DNA of 64,000 bases from Pseudomonas sp. MAG733B (lineage in GTDB: Bacteria > Pseudomonadota > Gammaproteobacteria > Pseudomonadales > Pseudomonadaceae), in the NCBI RefSeq assembly GCF_036884845.1, contig NZ_CP145732.1, forward strand, positions 1,736,001-1,800,000, read 5' to 3'. Of this stretch, positions 46,367-54,295 are shown piece by piece (within the stretch, counting starts at the first letter, position 1; each line of letters opens with the position of its first letter). The notes under the pieces are model-generated. The model did not search any database. It was given only the letters and a program-made list of their open reading frames with translations, and was not told the DNA's origin. Both the position numbers and the translations under genes were made by a program.

Positions 46367-47869
46367 ATGAGCGACCTAGAACTCGACCCGCAAGCCCTGC
46401 AACAGGAAGAAAACTCCCTGATCGCCCTGCGCAAGGAAAAGCTTGCTGCCGAGCGCGCCAAGGGCAATGCCTTCCCGAACGACTTCCGCCGCGAAAACTA
46501 CTGCGAGCAACTGCAGAAACAGTACGCGGACAAGACCAAGGAAGAGCTGGCAGAGGCTGCGATCCCGGTCAAGGTTGCCGGTCGCATCATGCTCAACCGT
46601 GGCTCGTTCATGGTGATCCAGGACATGACCGGTCGCATCCAGGTCTACGTCAACCGCAAGACCCTGTCCGAAGAAACCCTGGCCGCGGTGAAAACCTGGG
46701 ACATGGGCGACATCATTGCCGCCGAAGGCACCCTGGCCCGTTCCGGCAAGGGCGACCTGTACGTCGAAATGACCAACGTGCGCCTGCTGACCAAATCCCT
46801 GCGCCCGCTGCCGGACAAGCACCACGGCCTGACCGACACCGAACAGCGCTACCGTCAGCGCTACGTTGACCTGATCGTCAACGAAGACGTGCGCCAGACG
46901 TTCCGCGTGCGTTCGCAAGTCATCGCCCACATCCGCAGCTTCCTGATGAAGCGTGACTTCCTGGAAGTGGAAACGCCGATGCTGCAAACCATCCCGGGCG
47001 GCGCGGCAGCCAAGCCGTTCGAAACCCACCACAACGCATTGGACATGGGCATGTTCCTGCGTATCGCGCCGGAGCTGTACCTCAAGCGCCTTGTTGTTGG
47101 CGGGTTCGAGAAAGTGTTCGAGATCAACCGCAACTTCCGTAACGAAGGCGTTTCGACTCGTCACAACCCTGAATTCACCATGTTGGAGTTCTACCAGGCT
47201 TACGCCGACTACGAAGACAACATGGACCTGACCGAAGAACTGTTCCGCGAACTGGCTCAGCTGGTTCTGGGCAGCACCGACGTGCCGTACGGCGACAAGG
47301 TGTTCCACTTCGGCGAGCCGTTCGTGCGTCTGTCGGTGTTCGACTCGATCCTCAAGTACAACCCTGAGTTGACCGCTGACGATCTGAACGACATCGACAA
47401 GGCTCGCGCCATCGCCAAGAAGGCCGGCGCCAAAGTGCTGGGCTTCGAAGGCCTGGGCAAGCTGCAAGTGATGATTTTCGAAGAGCTGGTCGAGCACAAG
47501 CTGGAGCAGCCGCACTTCATCACCCAGTACCCGTTCGAAGTGTCGCCGCTGGCCCGTCGAAACGACGACAACCCGAACGTCACCGACCGCTTCGAGCTGT
47601 TCATCGGTGGTCGTGAAATCGCCAACGCCTACTCCGAGTTGAACGACGCGGAAGACCAGGCCGAACGTTTCATGGCGCAGGTGGCCGACAAGGACGCCGG
47701 CGACGACGAAGCCATGCACTACGACGCCGACTTCGTTCGCGCGCTGGAGTACGGCATGCCGCCAACGGCGGGTGAAGGCATCGGCATCGACCGTCTGGTG
47801 ATGTTGCTGACCAACTCACCGTCGATCCGCGACGTGATTCTGTTCCCGCACATGCGGCCGCAAGCGTAA
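46367..47869 (+). CDS. lysS: Lysyl-tRNA synthetase, class II
   Basis: A 500-aa LysRS that charges tRNA-Lys. The N-terminal OB-fold anticodon domain spans ~60-150 ('[20 protein letters not shown]'). Class II motif 1 is '[20 protein letters not shown]', motif 2 is '[19 protein letters not shown]', and motif 3 is '[20 protein letters not shown]'. It ends '[10 protein letters not shown]', typical for Pseudomonas. It follows prfB and is closed by a strong terminator. Confidence 0.97.
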   Translation: MSDLELDPQALQQEENSLIALRKEKLAAERAKGNAFPNDFRRENYCEQLQKQYADKTKEELAEAAIPVKVAGRIMLNRGSFMVIQDMTGRIQVYVNRKTLSEETLAAVKTWDMGDIIAAEGTLARSGKGDLYVEMTNVRLLTKSLRPLPDKHHGLTDTEQRYRQRYVDLIVNEDVRQTFRVRSQVIAHIRSFLMKRDFLEVETPMLQTIPGGAAAKPFETHHNALDMGMFLRIAPELYLKRLVVGGFEKVFEINRNFRNEGVSTRHNPEFTMLEFYQAYADYEDNMDLTEELFRELAQLVLGSTDVPYGDKVFHFGEPFVRLSVFDSILKYNPELTADDLNDIDKARAIAKKAGAKVLGFEGLGKLQVMIFEELVEHKLEQPHFITQYPFEVSPLARRNDDNPNVTDRFELFIGGREIANAYSELNDAEDQAERFMAQVADKDAGDDEAMHYDADFVRALEYGMPPTAGEGIGIDRLVMLLTNSPSIRDVILFPHMRPQA

Positions 47870-47880
47870 GTGTTTCAACT

Positions 47881-47909
47881 AAAAAGCCGCCTGAAATGGG
47901 CGGCTTTTT
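47881..47909 (+). terminator. Rho-independent terminator of lysS
   Basis: AAAAAGCCGCC-TGAAATG-GGCGGCTTTTT: an 11-bp perfect stem with a 7-nt loop and U-run, 11 bp after the lysS stop. The A-run makes it work on both strands. Confidence 0.93.
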
Positions 47910-47968
47910 ATTGCCTGTCTGGTACAAACGTATCAAATAGTTACTTTTGAAGTGAGAGGATTCCTGTC

Positions 47969-48685
47969 GTGAAGGGTGCAATGGCTCAAGAAGGTGCAGC
48001 GGGTATCGCCACTGCGGTCGCTGAAAGTGTTCAGTACCAGGGCCGCAAGGCCAGCCGACAGGGCAGCGAGCAGCGCCGACAGGACATTCTCGATGCCGCG
48101 ATGCGCATTGTCGTGCGTGATGGCGTGCGGGCCGTCAGGCACCGCGCGGTGGCTGCCGAGGCGCAAGTGCCGTTGTCGGCGACCACTTACTATTTCAAGG
48201 ATATCGATGACCTGCTCACCGATACTTTCGCCCAATACGTCGAACGCAGCGCGGCCTACATGGCCAAGTTGTGGGTGAACAATGAAGGCCTGCTGCGCGA
48301 CATGATCGCCAGTGGCGACGGCAGCCCGCAGGCGCGTTCGAAGCTGGCGGACGACATTGCGCGGCTGATGACGGACTATGTTCATCGGCAACTGATCACC
48401 CGCCGTGAACATTTGATGGCCGAACAGGCGTTCCGTCAGGAAGCGCTGCTCAACCCGCGCCTGGCCGGGTTGGTGCGCTCGCATCAGCAAATTCTGCTGC
48501 GGGGCTCCTGCCAGCTTTTCCAGGTATTGGGTTCTCGCGAGCCGCAACAGGATGCCAAAGTGTTGACGGCTATAATCGGACGGATGGAATATCAGGGCCT
48601 GCTCAACGACGCCGAGCCGGTCGCCGAAGAGGAAATGCTCGGCATACTTACGCGTTATATGCATTTGGTGCTGGCGTCGGTATAA
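47969..48685 (+). CDS. TetR family transcriptional regulator
   Basis: A 238-aa TetR-type regulator. The HTH spans residues ~35-80 ('RRQDILDAAMRIVVRDGVRA', 'VPLSATTYYFKDIDDLL'), followed by an all-helical ligand domain. GTG at 47969 is taken as the start because GAGAGGA lies 8 nt before it; the ATG four codons later is 20 nt away from that site. An N-terminal ~30-residue tail precedes the HTH, longer than usual. The ligand and targets are unknown; the next gene is a lipoprotein in the same direction. Confidence 0.85.
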   Translation: MKGAMAQEGAAGIATAVAESVQYQGRKASRQGSEQRRQDILDAAMRIVVRDGVRAVRHRAVAAEAQVPLSATTYYFKDIDDLLTDTFAQYVERSAAYMAKLWVNNEGLLRDMIASGDGSPQARSKLADDIARLMTDYVHRQLITRREHLMAEQAFRQEALLNPRLAGLVRSHQQILLRGSCQLFQVLGSREPQQDAKVLTAIIGRMEYQGLLNDAEPVAEEEMLGILTRYMHLVLASV

Positions 48686-48728
48686 CGCGATCCCTGTAGG
48701 TCGGTGATGTGTTCAAAGGGAGTATTGA

Positions 48729-49283
48729 ATGAAAGCCTGGCGTGTCGTCGTGATCGCCTTGTCGTTCCTGCTGCTCAGTGGTTGCCTGGTGACCTTCAAG
48801 GAACCGCTGCCCACCAGCGAGCCCGCGCCTAAAGGGTTGATCGGCAAATGGACCAGCACCAACGCCTGGGGTGAGCCGGTCAACCTGGAACTGACCCGCG
48901 TCGGCGACAATCGCTATCAGGCGGTCAGCTACTTCCGCGCCAAACCCAAGGAGCGCGAAGCCTATCCGTTCACCGTGGCGCGCCACGGCAGTCGCTGGTA
49001 TTTCTCGGCGAAGGTGCCGGCGCAGTTCGGTGGGAACTTCACCATCGGCGGGTTTGAACTCACCGACAAGCATGAGCTGGTGGTGTACAACCTCGACCTT
49101 GAACAAATCAAACAGGCGCTGGGACAAAAAGTCCTCGGCGGCCAAAATTTTCAAACCGACGACGGCGATGGCGTGTTGATCGAGAGCAGCATGGACCAGG
49201 TGTCCGCGTACCTCGACGACCCGGCCAATTCCGACGTGTTCGTCGAAGTGGTGCGTTACCAGCGCCAGGCCAAAGCCAAATAA
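48729..49283 (+). CDS. Lipoprotein of unknown function
   Basis: A 184-aa predicted lipoprotein with lipobox L-S-G-C19. The mature part starts 'CLVTFKEPLPTSEPAPKGLI' and contains 'GKWTSTNAWGEPVNLELTRV', a beta-rich lipocalin-like opening, and ends in a basic tail. No family is recognised with confidence. GGGAG lies ~7 nt before the ATG. It is followed after 34 bp by the DUF1704 gene, so the two may be co-transcribed. Confidence 0.78.
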   Translation: MKAWRVVVIALSFLLLSGCLVTFKEPLPTSEPAPKGLIGKWTSTNAWGEPVNLELTRVGDNRYQAVSYFRAKPKEREAYPFTVARHGSRWYFSAKVPAQFGGNFTIGGFELTDKHELVVYNLDLEQIKQALGQKVLGGQNFQTDDGDGVLIESSMDQVSAYLDDPANSDVFVEVVRYQRQAKAK

Positions 49284-49317
49284 ATCCAGCGCATAACGGT
49301 TTCAACAGGAGTTTCGG

Positions 49318-50595
49318 GTGGACGATTACCAGCAGTCGATACGCATTTTGTCCGATCGCATTGTGCTGGCGCAGACGCCGATCCGCGTGCTCGATGCGGT
49401 CAAGTGGGACGACAACATTCGCAAGGGTTTCCTCAAGGCCAAGGGCAAGGAAATGCCGGCGGTGGACCGCGACTATTACCTCAACCGGCCACTGGCGTTC
49501 GACTCCAGCAAAGTGAAGCTGGAGTTCCAGAACATCGAGCGCGACATCACCCGCCAGCTCGGCCAGTTCAACCCGGTCGGCCAGATCATGCGGCGCATGT
49601 GCAAGGAATACCGCATGGTGGTGCGCATGCTCGAAGCGCGCGGCACCGAAGATTTCGGCCTGATTTCCCAGGAGTTGTACGGCGCTGCGTCCGATGCGTT
49701 CCACGCCGGTGACCCGACCTTGTCCGACCTGGGCCTGATGCTCTCCGATTACCTGAACAACATCGATGGCCGTGGCGATCTCAAGGACGAACCGAAAACC
49801 CTGACCGCCAAGGACGCCGTCCACTTGCTGCAAACCCGTTTGAACAAGGTGTTCGGCGAGGCCGAGGAGACCATTCGGGTGTTCGAGTCCGACGGGATTG
49901 TGGCCGACGCGGCAGCGGGTGCCGACTACATCAAGATCCGCGCCGACGCGATGTTCAACGACCGCGACGTGCGGGCCCTGGAAGTTCATGAAGGGCTGGT
50001 GCACGTCGGCACCACCCTCAACGGTCTGAATCAACCGATCTGCACCTTCCTCGCCAAAGGTCCGCCCTCGTCGACGGTGACCCAGGAAGGGCTGGCGATC
50101 CTGATGGAAATCATCACCTTCGCCTCCTACCCGAGTCGCCTGCGCAAACTGACCAACCGCACCCGTGCCATTCATATGGTGGAGGAGGGCGCCGATTTCC
50201 TGCAGGTGTTCGAGTTCTTCCGCGAACAAGGCTTCGAGATGCCCGAGAGCTACAGCAACACCAGTCGCGTTTTCCGCGGTTCGGTGCCGACAGGTCTGCC
50301 ATTTACCAAAGACTTGTCCTACCTCAAGGGCTTCATCATGATTTACAACTACATTCAACTGGCCGTGCGCAAAGGCAAGCTGGAGCAGATCCCGCTACTG
50401 TTTTGCGGCAAGACCACGCTGGAAGACATGCGCACATTGCGTCAGTTGGTGGATGAAGGTCTGGTGGTGCCGCCCAAGTACCTGCCGGAACAGTTCCGCG
50501 ACTTGAACGCGCTGTCGGCGTGGATGTGCTTCTCGAACTTCCTCAACCATTTGAGCCTGGACCGGATTGAGGCGGATTACTCGAATATTTTGTGA
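49318..50595 (+). CDS. DUF1704 'flavohemoglobin expression-modulating QEGLA motif' protein (putative metallopeptidase)
   Basis: A 425-aa cytosolic protein of the DUF1704 family. The zinc-type motif H224-E-G-L-V-H229 (HExxxH) is in 'ALEVHEGLVHVGTTLNG', and the family's naming motif Q256-E257-G-L-A is in 'TVTQEGLAILMEII', where the Glu would be a third ligand. The eukaryotic members (MATCAP/KIAA0895) are tubulin tyrosine carboxypeptidases with the same motif. GTG start, with CAGGAG at 7 nt. The link to flavohemoglobin in the name comes from a literature annotation, and no hmp gene is in view. Confidence 0.82.
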   Translation: MDDYQQSIRILSDRIVLAQTPIRVLDAVKWDDNIRKGFLKAKGKEMPAVDRDYYLNRPLAFDSSKVKLEFQNIERDITRQLGQFNPVGQIMRRMCKEYRMVVRMLEARGTEDFGLISQELYGAASDAFHAGDPTLSDLGLMLSDYLNNIDGRGDLKDEPKTLTAKDAVHLLQTRLNKVFGEAEETIRVFESDGIVADAAAGADYIKIRADAMFNDRDVRALEVHEGLVHVGTTLNGLNQPICTFLAKGPPSSTVTQEGLAILMEIITFASYPSRLRKLTNRTRAIHMVEEGADFLQVFEFFREQGFEMPESYSNTSRVFRGSVPTGLPFTKDLSYLKGFIMIYNYIQLAVRKGKLEQIPLLFCGKTTLEDMRTLRQLVDEGLVVPPKYLPEQFRDLNALSAWMCFSNFLNHLSLDRIEADYSNIL

Positions 50596-50608
50596 ATAAA
50601 AATCCCCT

Positions 50609-50698
50609 TGTGGGAGCGGGCTTGCTCGCGAATACGGTTTAACATTCAACATTTCTGTTGGTTGACATACCGCTTTCGCGAGCAAGCCCGCTCCCACA
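50609..50698. repeat. REP-type inverted repeat
   Basis: Perfect arms of the TGTGGGAGCGGGCTTGCTCG class flank a spacer with AACATTCAACATTTCTGTTG. It begins 13 bp after the DUF1704 stop. Confidence 0.9.
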
Positions 50699-50741
50699 TT
50701 TGAACCGTGTTTCAACCCCATATTCCGCGAGGTTTCACCGG

Positions 50742-51653
50742 ATGAGAATCCTCGGCACCCTCTGCCTTCTGCTGGCCCTGAGCGGTTGCAGCTCCTTGCT
50801 GTTCTACCCCGAACCCGGCCAGTTGTTCACCCCGGAAAAAGCCAAGCTCGAATACCGCGACGTGACACTGATCACGGCCGATGGTGTCCGGCTACACGGC
50901 TGGTGGCTGCCGGCGAAAAAAGGTGTCGAGGTCAAAGGCACGGTGCTGCACCTGCACGGCAACGGCGGCAATTTGCCGATGCATCTGGGCGGAAGTTGGT
51001 GGTTGCCGAAAGAAGGTTATCAAGTGTTGCTGGTGGATTATCGCGGCTACGGTTTGTCCGAAGGCGAACCGAGTTTGCCGGCGATCTACCAGGACATCGA
51101 CGCCGCATTCAAATGGCTCGACGAGGCGCCCGAGGTCAAGGGCAAGCCGCTGATCCTGCTCGGGCAGAGCCTTGGCGGGTCGATGGCCGTTCACTACCTC
51201 GTGCAACATCCCGAACGACAAAAGCAGCTCAAGGCATTTGTCATGGATGGCGTGCCCGCCAGCTACCGCAGCGTCGGTCAGTTTGCATTGAGTAATTCAT
51301 GGGTATTCTGGACGTTCCAGGTGCCGTTGTCCTGGTTGGTGCCGGACGGCGACAGCGCCATCAACTCCATGGCGCAGCTCAACGGCGTGCCGAAATTGAT
51401 CTACCACAGCATCGACGATCCGATCGTGCCTCTTTCCAACGGCATCCGTCTGTATCAAGCTGCGCCGCCGCCGCGAGTCCTGCAACTGACGCGGGGCGGG
51501 CATGTGCAGACATTCGCTGACCCGGTCTGGCGCAAAGTCATGCTGCGCTATCTCGAAGACCCGCAGCATTTCGATGGTCTGCGCCGCCTGGGTGAAATTC
51601 CCAATTACCCGGCACCCCAGAATTCAGAAAATGAACCAGAGAGTCCGCAATGA
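50742..51653 (+). CDS. Alpha/beta hydrolase lipoprotein
   Basis: A 303-aa alpha/beta hydrolase of the YfhR/BEM46-like group, anchored as a lipoprotein: signal peptide ending L-S-G-C16. Oxyanion-type 'LHLHGNGGN', nucleophile elbow G-Q-S143-L-G-G, acid in 'YHSIDDPIVPLSNG' and His in 'TRGGHVQTF' complete the triad. The ATG at 50742 is chosen for its signal peptide; the frame upstream runs through a REP element. It overlaps the next small gene by 4 bp. Substrate unknown. Confidence 0.85.
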   Translation: MRILGTLCLLLALSGCSSLLFYPEPGQLFTPEKAKLEYRDVTLITADGVRLHGWWLPAKKGVEVKGTVLHLHGNGGNLPMHLGGSWWLPKEGYQVLLVDYRGYGLSEGEPSLPAIYQDIDAAFKWLDEAPEVKGKPLILLGQSLGGSMAVHYLVQHPERQKQLKAFVMDGVPASYRSVGQFALSNSWVFWTFQVPLSWLVPDGDSAINSMAQLNGVPKLIYHSIDDPIVPLSNGIRLYQAAPPPRVLQLTRGGHVQTFADPVWRKVMLRYLEDPQHFDGLRRLGEIPNYPAPQNSENEPESPQ

Positions 51654-51979
51654 GTGAAGAACGTAACGCCATCCCGCTGATCATCACCGGTATCTGCAGC
51701 ATCCTCGGCACCGTTGCTGCCCTGTGGTGGTACGGCTACCTGCACTTCGCCAAGCCTGAGGATGCATTGCGGCTCAACGAATTCACCATGCTCAAGACCG
51801 TGCCGGGCGAAGACTACAAAGTCTCCCTGGAACCGGCCGCGCAAGTGGCGCAGTGCATCGATGGCGTGCTGGTGTTATTCGACACCGAACAGAAAGGCCT
51901 GACCGGCGTGTTGATCAACGACCGCAAAAAAGCCGTGCGCTGCATGGGCCAGGAAACGCCGCAGAAGCTGGAGCAATAA
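51650..51979 (+). CDS. Small membrane-anchored protein of unknown function
   Basis: A 109-aa protein with one N-terminal TM helix ('IPLIITGICSILGTVAALWW', residues 8-27) and a soluble domain with two cysteines ('VAQCIDGV', 'AVRCMG') that could bridge. It starts inside the hydrolase stop codon (ATGA overlap) and so is coupled to it. No family is recognised; the pair may act together at the envelope. Confidence 0.8.
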   Translation: MSEERNAIPLIITGICSILGTVAALWWYGYLHFAKPEDALRLNEFTMLKTVPGEDYKVSLEPAAQVAQCIDGVLVLFDTEQKGLTGVLINDRKKAVRCMGQETPQKLEQ

Positions 51980-52009
51980 GCCAATTTTCACAGGCGACAC
52001 AAAAACCAA

Positions 52010-52099
52010 TGTGGGAGCCAGCCTGCTGGCGATAACGATTGAACATTCAACATTGATGTTGACTGATACACCGCTATCGCCAGCAGGCTGGCTCCCACA
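52010..52099. repeat. REP-type inverted repeat (GTGGGAGCCAGCCTGCTGGC class)
   Basis: Arms of ~24 bp, perfect, with an internal GCCAGC...GCTGGC palindrome. It lies between convergent genes and probably ends both transcripts. Confidence 0.9.
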
Positions 52100-52119
52100 G
52101 GTTTTTGTGTTGTAGCTGA

Positions 52120-52917
52120 TTACTGAGTGTAAGAGCTAACCGCCGAACGCGGAATCACTGGCTGGTTGTCATTGGAAATCGTCACTTCAACCCGACGATT
52201 CTGTGCCCGCCCCGACGTGCTGGTGTTATCCGCCACCGGGTATTCCTTGCCGTAACCCTGAGCGACGATGCGGGTCGGATCGACGCCCATCTTCACCAGC
52301 GCCATGCGCACGGAGCTGGCGCGGCGTTCCGACAGCGACTGGTTGTGCGACGCCGTACCGGTGCTGTCGGTGTAGCCTTCGACGATCACTTTGCGATCGG
52401 GATTTTCCTGAAGGTACTGCGCCAGTTTGTTGATGTTCATCAGACCATTGGATTTCAGCTCGGCCTTGTCGGTGGCAAATAACACGTCACCGAACGTCAC
52501 CAACGTACCGCGATCGGTCTGCTTGGCGTTGAGGCTGTCCTGCAACTGTTTGATCTGCTGGTCGCGAGCATCGAGGCGCGCCTGGGCCCGTTGCGCGGAA
52601 GCGTTTTTCAGATTGGCTTCAGCGGTGCGCAGGGCGATGGTTTGCTTCGCCACTTCAACGCGCTGGTTGGTCAGATAGGCCAGTTGATCCACTTTGGCCT
52701 GATCTTCCTTGTCCAGATAAGCCTTGTCGGCCTTGTCCAGATAATCGCTCGCTTCCTTGGTTTCCAGCGCCGCGACTTTGCTCGCCTGCGGGTTGGCTTG
52801 CAGGCCGGAATAGTTGGTGCGGGCCTGTTCAAGGTTGGCATTGGGTGGTGTGGAACATGCCGCCAAGGCAACACTTGCGGCCAGCAGGGCAGGGATCATC
52901 AATTGTTTGGAATTCAT
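52120..52917 (-). CDS. OmpA family lipoprotein
   Basis: A 265-aa outer-membrane lipoprotein (L-A-A-C21) with a DUF4398-like helical region (~30-125: 'EASDYLDKADKAYLDKED', 'DARDQQIKQLQDSLNAKQTD') followed by a C-terminal OmpA peptidoglycan-binding domain. In the latter, 'VEGYTDSTGTASHNQSLSER' and 'GRAQNRRVEVTI' carry the diaminopimelate-binding Asp and Arg. It likely ties outer membrane to peptidoglycan. The DUF4398 lipoprotein gene lies 46 bp upstream on the same strand. Confidence 0.9.
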   Translation of the reverse strand: MNSKQLMIPALLAASVALAACSTPPNANLEQARTNYSGLQANPQASKVAALETKEASDYLDKADKAYLDKEDQAKVDQLAYLTNQRVEVAKQTIALRTAEANLKNASAQRAQARLDARDQQIKQLQDSLNAKQTDRGTLVTFGDVLFATDKAELKSNGLMNINKLAQYLQENPDRKVIVEGYTDSTGTASHNQSLSERRASSVRMALVKMGVDPTRIVAQGYGKEYPVADNTSTSGRAQNRRVEVTISNDNQPVIPRSAVSSYTQ

Positions 52918-52963
52918 GGTTTCGTCCTTTTAGTCGATTAAGAAAAACGTCAGGCCGCGCCCG

Positions 52964-53377
52964 TTACTGAACGGTGCGCTGGCTTTCCTGACGCAGTTCC
53001 TGAACGCCTTTCTGAGAGTCCTTCACAGACTGTTCTGCCTTCATTGCCTGGGCCTTGCGCTCTGCCACGCGAGCGTCCCACTCGGCCTGTTCGGCGAGCA
53101 TGCGGGCCTGGTCGTATTTTTTGTCGTGCATGGCGATTTCGGCTTGTTTGAGCTTGTCCTGCGCCGCCTTCATTTCCACGGCGGAGAACTCGGTGCCGCC
53201 GGCGCTGACGGCGTCATTGACCGCAGACTCGGTGACAGCGAATTGCTCGGTGGGCGGGTTGCCGGCGCAACCGGCCAGCACGAGGCTGCCACCGATGGCC
53301 AGGGCAGCCATTTTCAGGCCATGCAGCGGGGTGAACGAGGATTTGCCAGTTCGGGTTTTCATGGTCTTCAACTCCAT
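52964..53377 (-). CDS. DUF4398 domain lipoprotein
   Basis: A 137-aa lipoprotein with lipobox L-A-G-C37 and the helical DUF4398 repeat 'AQDKLKQAEIAMHDKKYDQA'. AGGAG lies 8 nt before the ATG at 53377 (MELKTM); a later ATG at 53362 (MKTRTG) is also possible and would put the Cys at 32. It precedes and is probably co-transcribed with the OmpA-like lipoprotein, whose N-terminal half resembles it, which suggests a shared origin and a joint envelope function. Confidence 0.87.
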   Translation of the reverse strand: MELKTMKTRTGKSSFTPLHGLKMAALAIGGSLVLAGCAGNPPTEQFAVTESAVNDAVSAGGTEFSAVEMKAAQDKLKQAEIAMHDKKYDQARMLAEQAEWDARVAERKAQAMKAEQSVKDSQKGVQELRQESQRTVQ

Positions 53378-53480
53378 TGGACTAACTCCTGAGCAACGTG
53401 AACATCCATCCTGGGCAAGGAGCCGCAACCGTCATTTTCGGGTCGTTTTGAAACGGCCGTCCCAGGCGTGGTTACTTGGG

Positions 53481-53507
53481 TTGACCCGAGGCTTTTTTTG
53501 AAAGTTC
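53481..53507 (-). promoter_or_regulatory. Candidate extracytoplasmic-function (AlgU/SigX-like) promoter
   Basis: On the minus strand GAACTT (-35) is followed after 17 bases by TCAA (-10 region GTCAA). GAACTT matches the AlgU/RpoE -35; the -10 departs from TCTGA. It is ~104 bp upstream of the envelope lipoprotein pair, which are plausible envelope-stress targets. Confidence 0.35.
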
Positions 53508-53648
53508 AGAGAAATTAGCCGGCTATCGAAAAAACCGTGATCGAATCGACAGGGCTCTAACTAGAAGGATTACGTCACGCAATGGACGATGCCTGACCTT
53601 TTACAGGCCCCTGCGCGACGTGATTCTTGAAGTAAAATACAGGCCAAT

Positions 53649-53733
53649 GTGGGAGCGGGCTCGCGAAAGCGGTTTAATATTTAACATCTACGTTGACTGA
53701 AACACCGCTTTCGCGAGCAAGCCCGCTCCCACA
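53649..53733. repeat. REP-type inverted repeat with a shortened left arm
   Basis: The left arm lacks four bases present in other copies: GGGAGCGGGCTCGCGAAAGC where the right arm's complement has GGGCTTGCTCGCG. The two arms therefore pair with a bulge. Confidence 0.87.
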
Positions 53734-53748
53734 GGGGGCAATGCAAAC

Positions 53749-54093
53749 TCAATGTTTCTGCTTGTCGTTGCCAGCGGACAAATCGTGCAGATGACGCCGC
53801 GACAACGCGAGAAAACGCGGGGTCGGGCCGATGTCTTCGTACAGCGGATCGCCTTCTTCGTCAGTGGCGACCACCGTCGAACCCTTCACATACGGGAAGC
53901 TCTTTTCGAGTTCTTCCAGTGCGGCGCCGATCAGCTCGCCGAGTAGCTCTTCGGGATGCCGTTTGGGGTACATCTCGGTAATCGCCGCCAGGCGTGCGGC
54001 GGCCTCTACATCCAGATGAATCGTGTAACCAGTCTTGGTCAGGCGACCCTTGGCGTTTTCTTCCCAATGTTGGGCGAGTTCACGGATTTTCAT
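53749..54093 (-). CDS. Conserved protein of unknown function (annotated elsewhere as type 1 pili tip component)
   Basis: A 114-aa protein, all in one domain: 'MKIRELAQHWEENAKGRLTK', 'YPKRHPEELLGELIGAALEE', 'FPYVKGSTVVATDEEGDPLY'. It has no signal peptide or TM helix, which makes the pilus label used in some Pseudomonas genomes doubtful. GAGGT sits 5 nt before the ATG at 54093; the open frame to 54198 is an unconserved extension. It is divergent from ppc. Function unknown. Confidence 0.75.
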   Translation of the reverse strand: MKIRELAQHWEENAKGRLTKTGYTIHLDVEAAARLAAITEMYPKRHPEELLGELIGAALEELEKSFPYVKGSTVVATDEEGDPLYEDIGPTPRFLALSRRHLHDLSAGNDKQKH

Positions 54094-54295
54094 AATGACC
54101 TCATGACGCGCCTGCTCGTGGCAGGTCGGGAGAGTGTCCGGCGTTGGCCGGCGACAGCCGTGGTACGGCTTACTCTTCAGACTAGCTTCAACACACAAGG
54201 TTTACAGGCACTTCGTCGACTGGCTTGTAAGTAGCCGTCTGGAGCGGCACTCTTGAGGTTCTAGGCCGCCCGGATTCTTTGCTGGAGAACTGCTG

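Larger units (their letters stand above)
53378..53748. other. 371-bp intergenic region with promoter and REP element
   Basis: No gene is seen. It holds the upstream region of the DUF4398 gene (including the AlgU/SigX-like promoter candidate at 53481-53507), a stretch of unassigned DNA at 53510-53640, and a REP element at 53649-53733. Confidence 0.6.

Noticed and set aside
46376..47719. 447-aa open frame opposite lysS
   Set aside because: Antisense shadow rich in Val/His/Gln with no recognisable domain.
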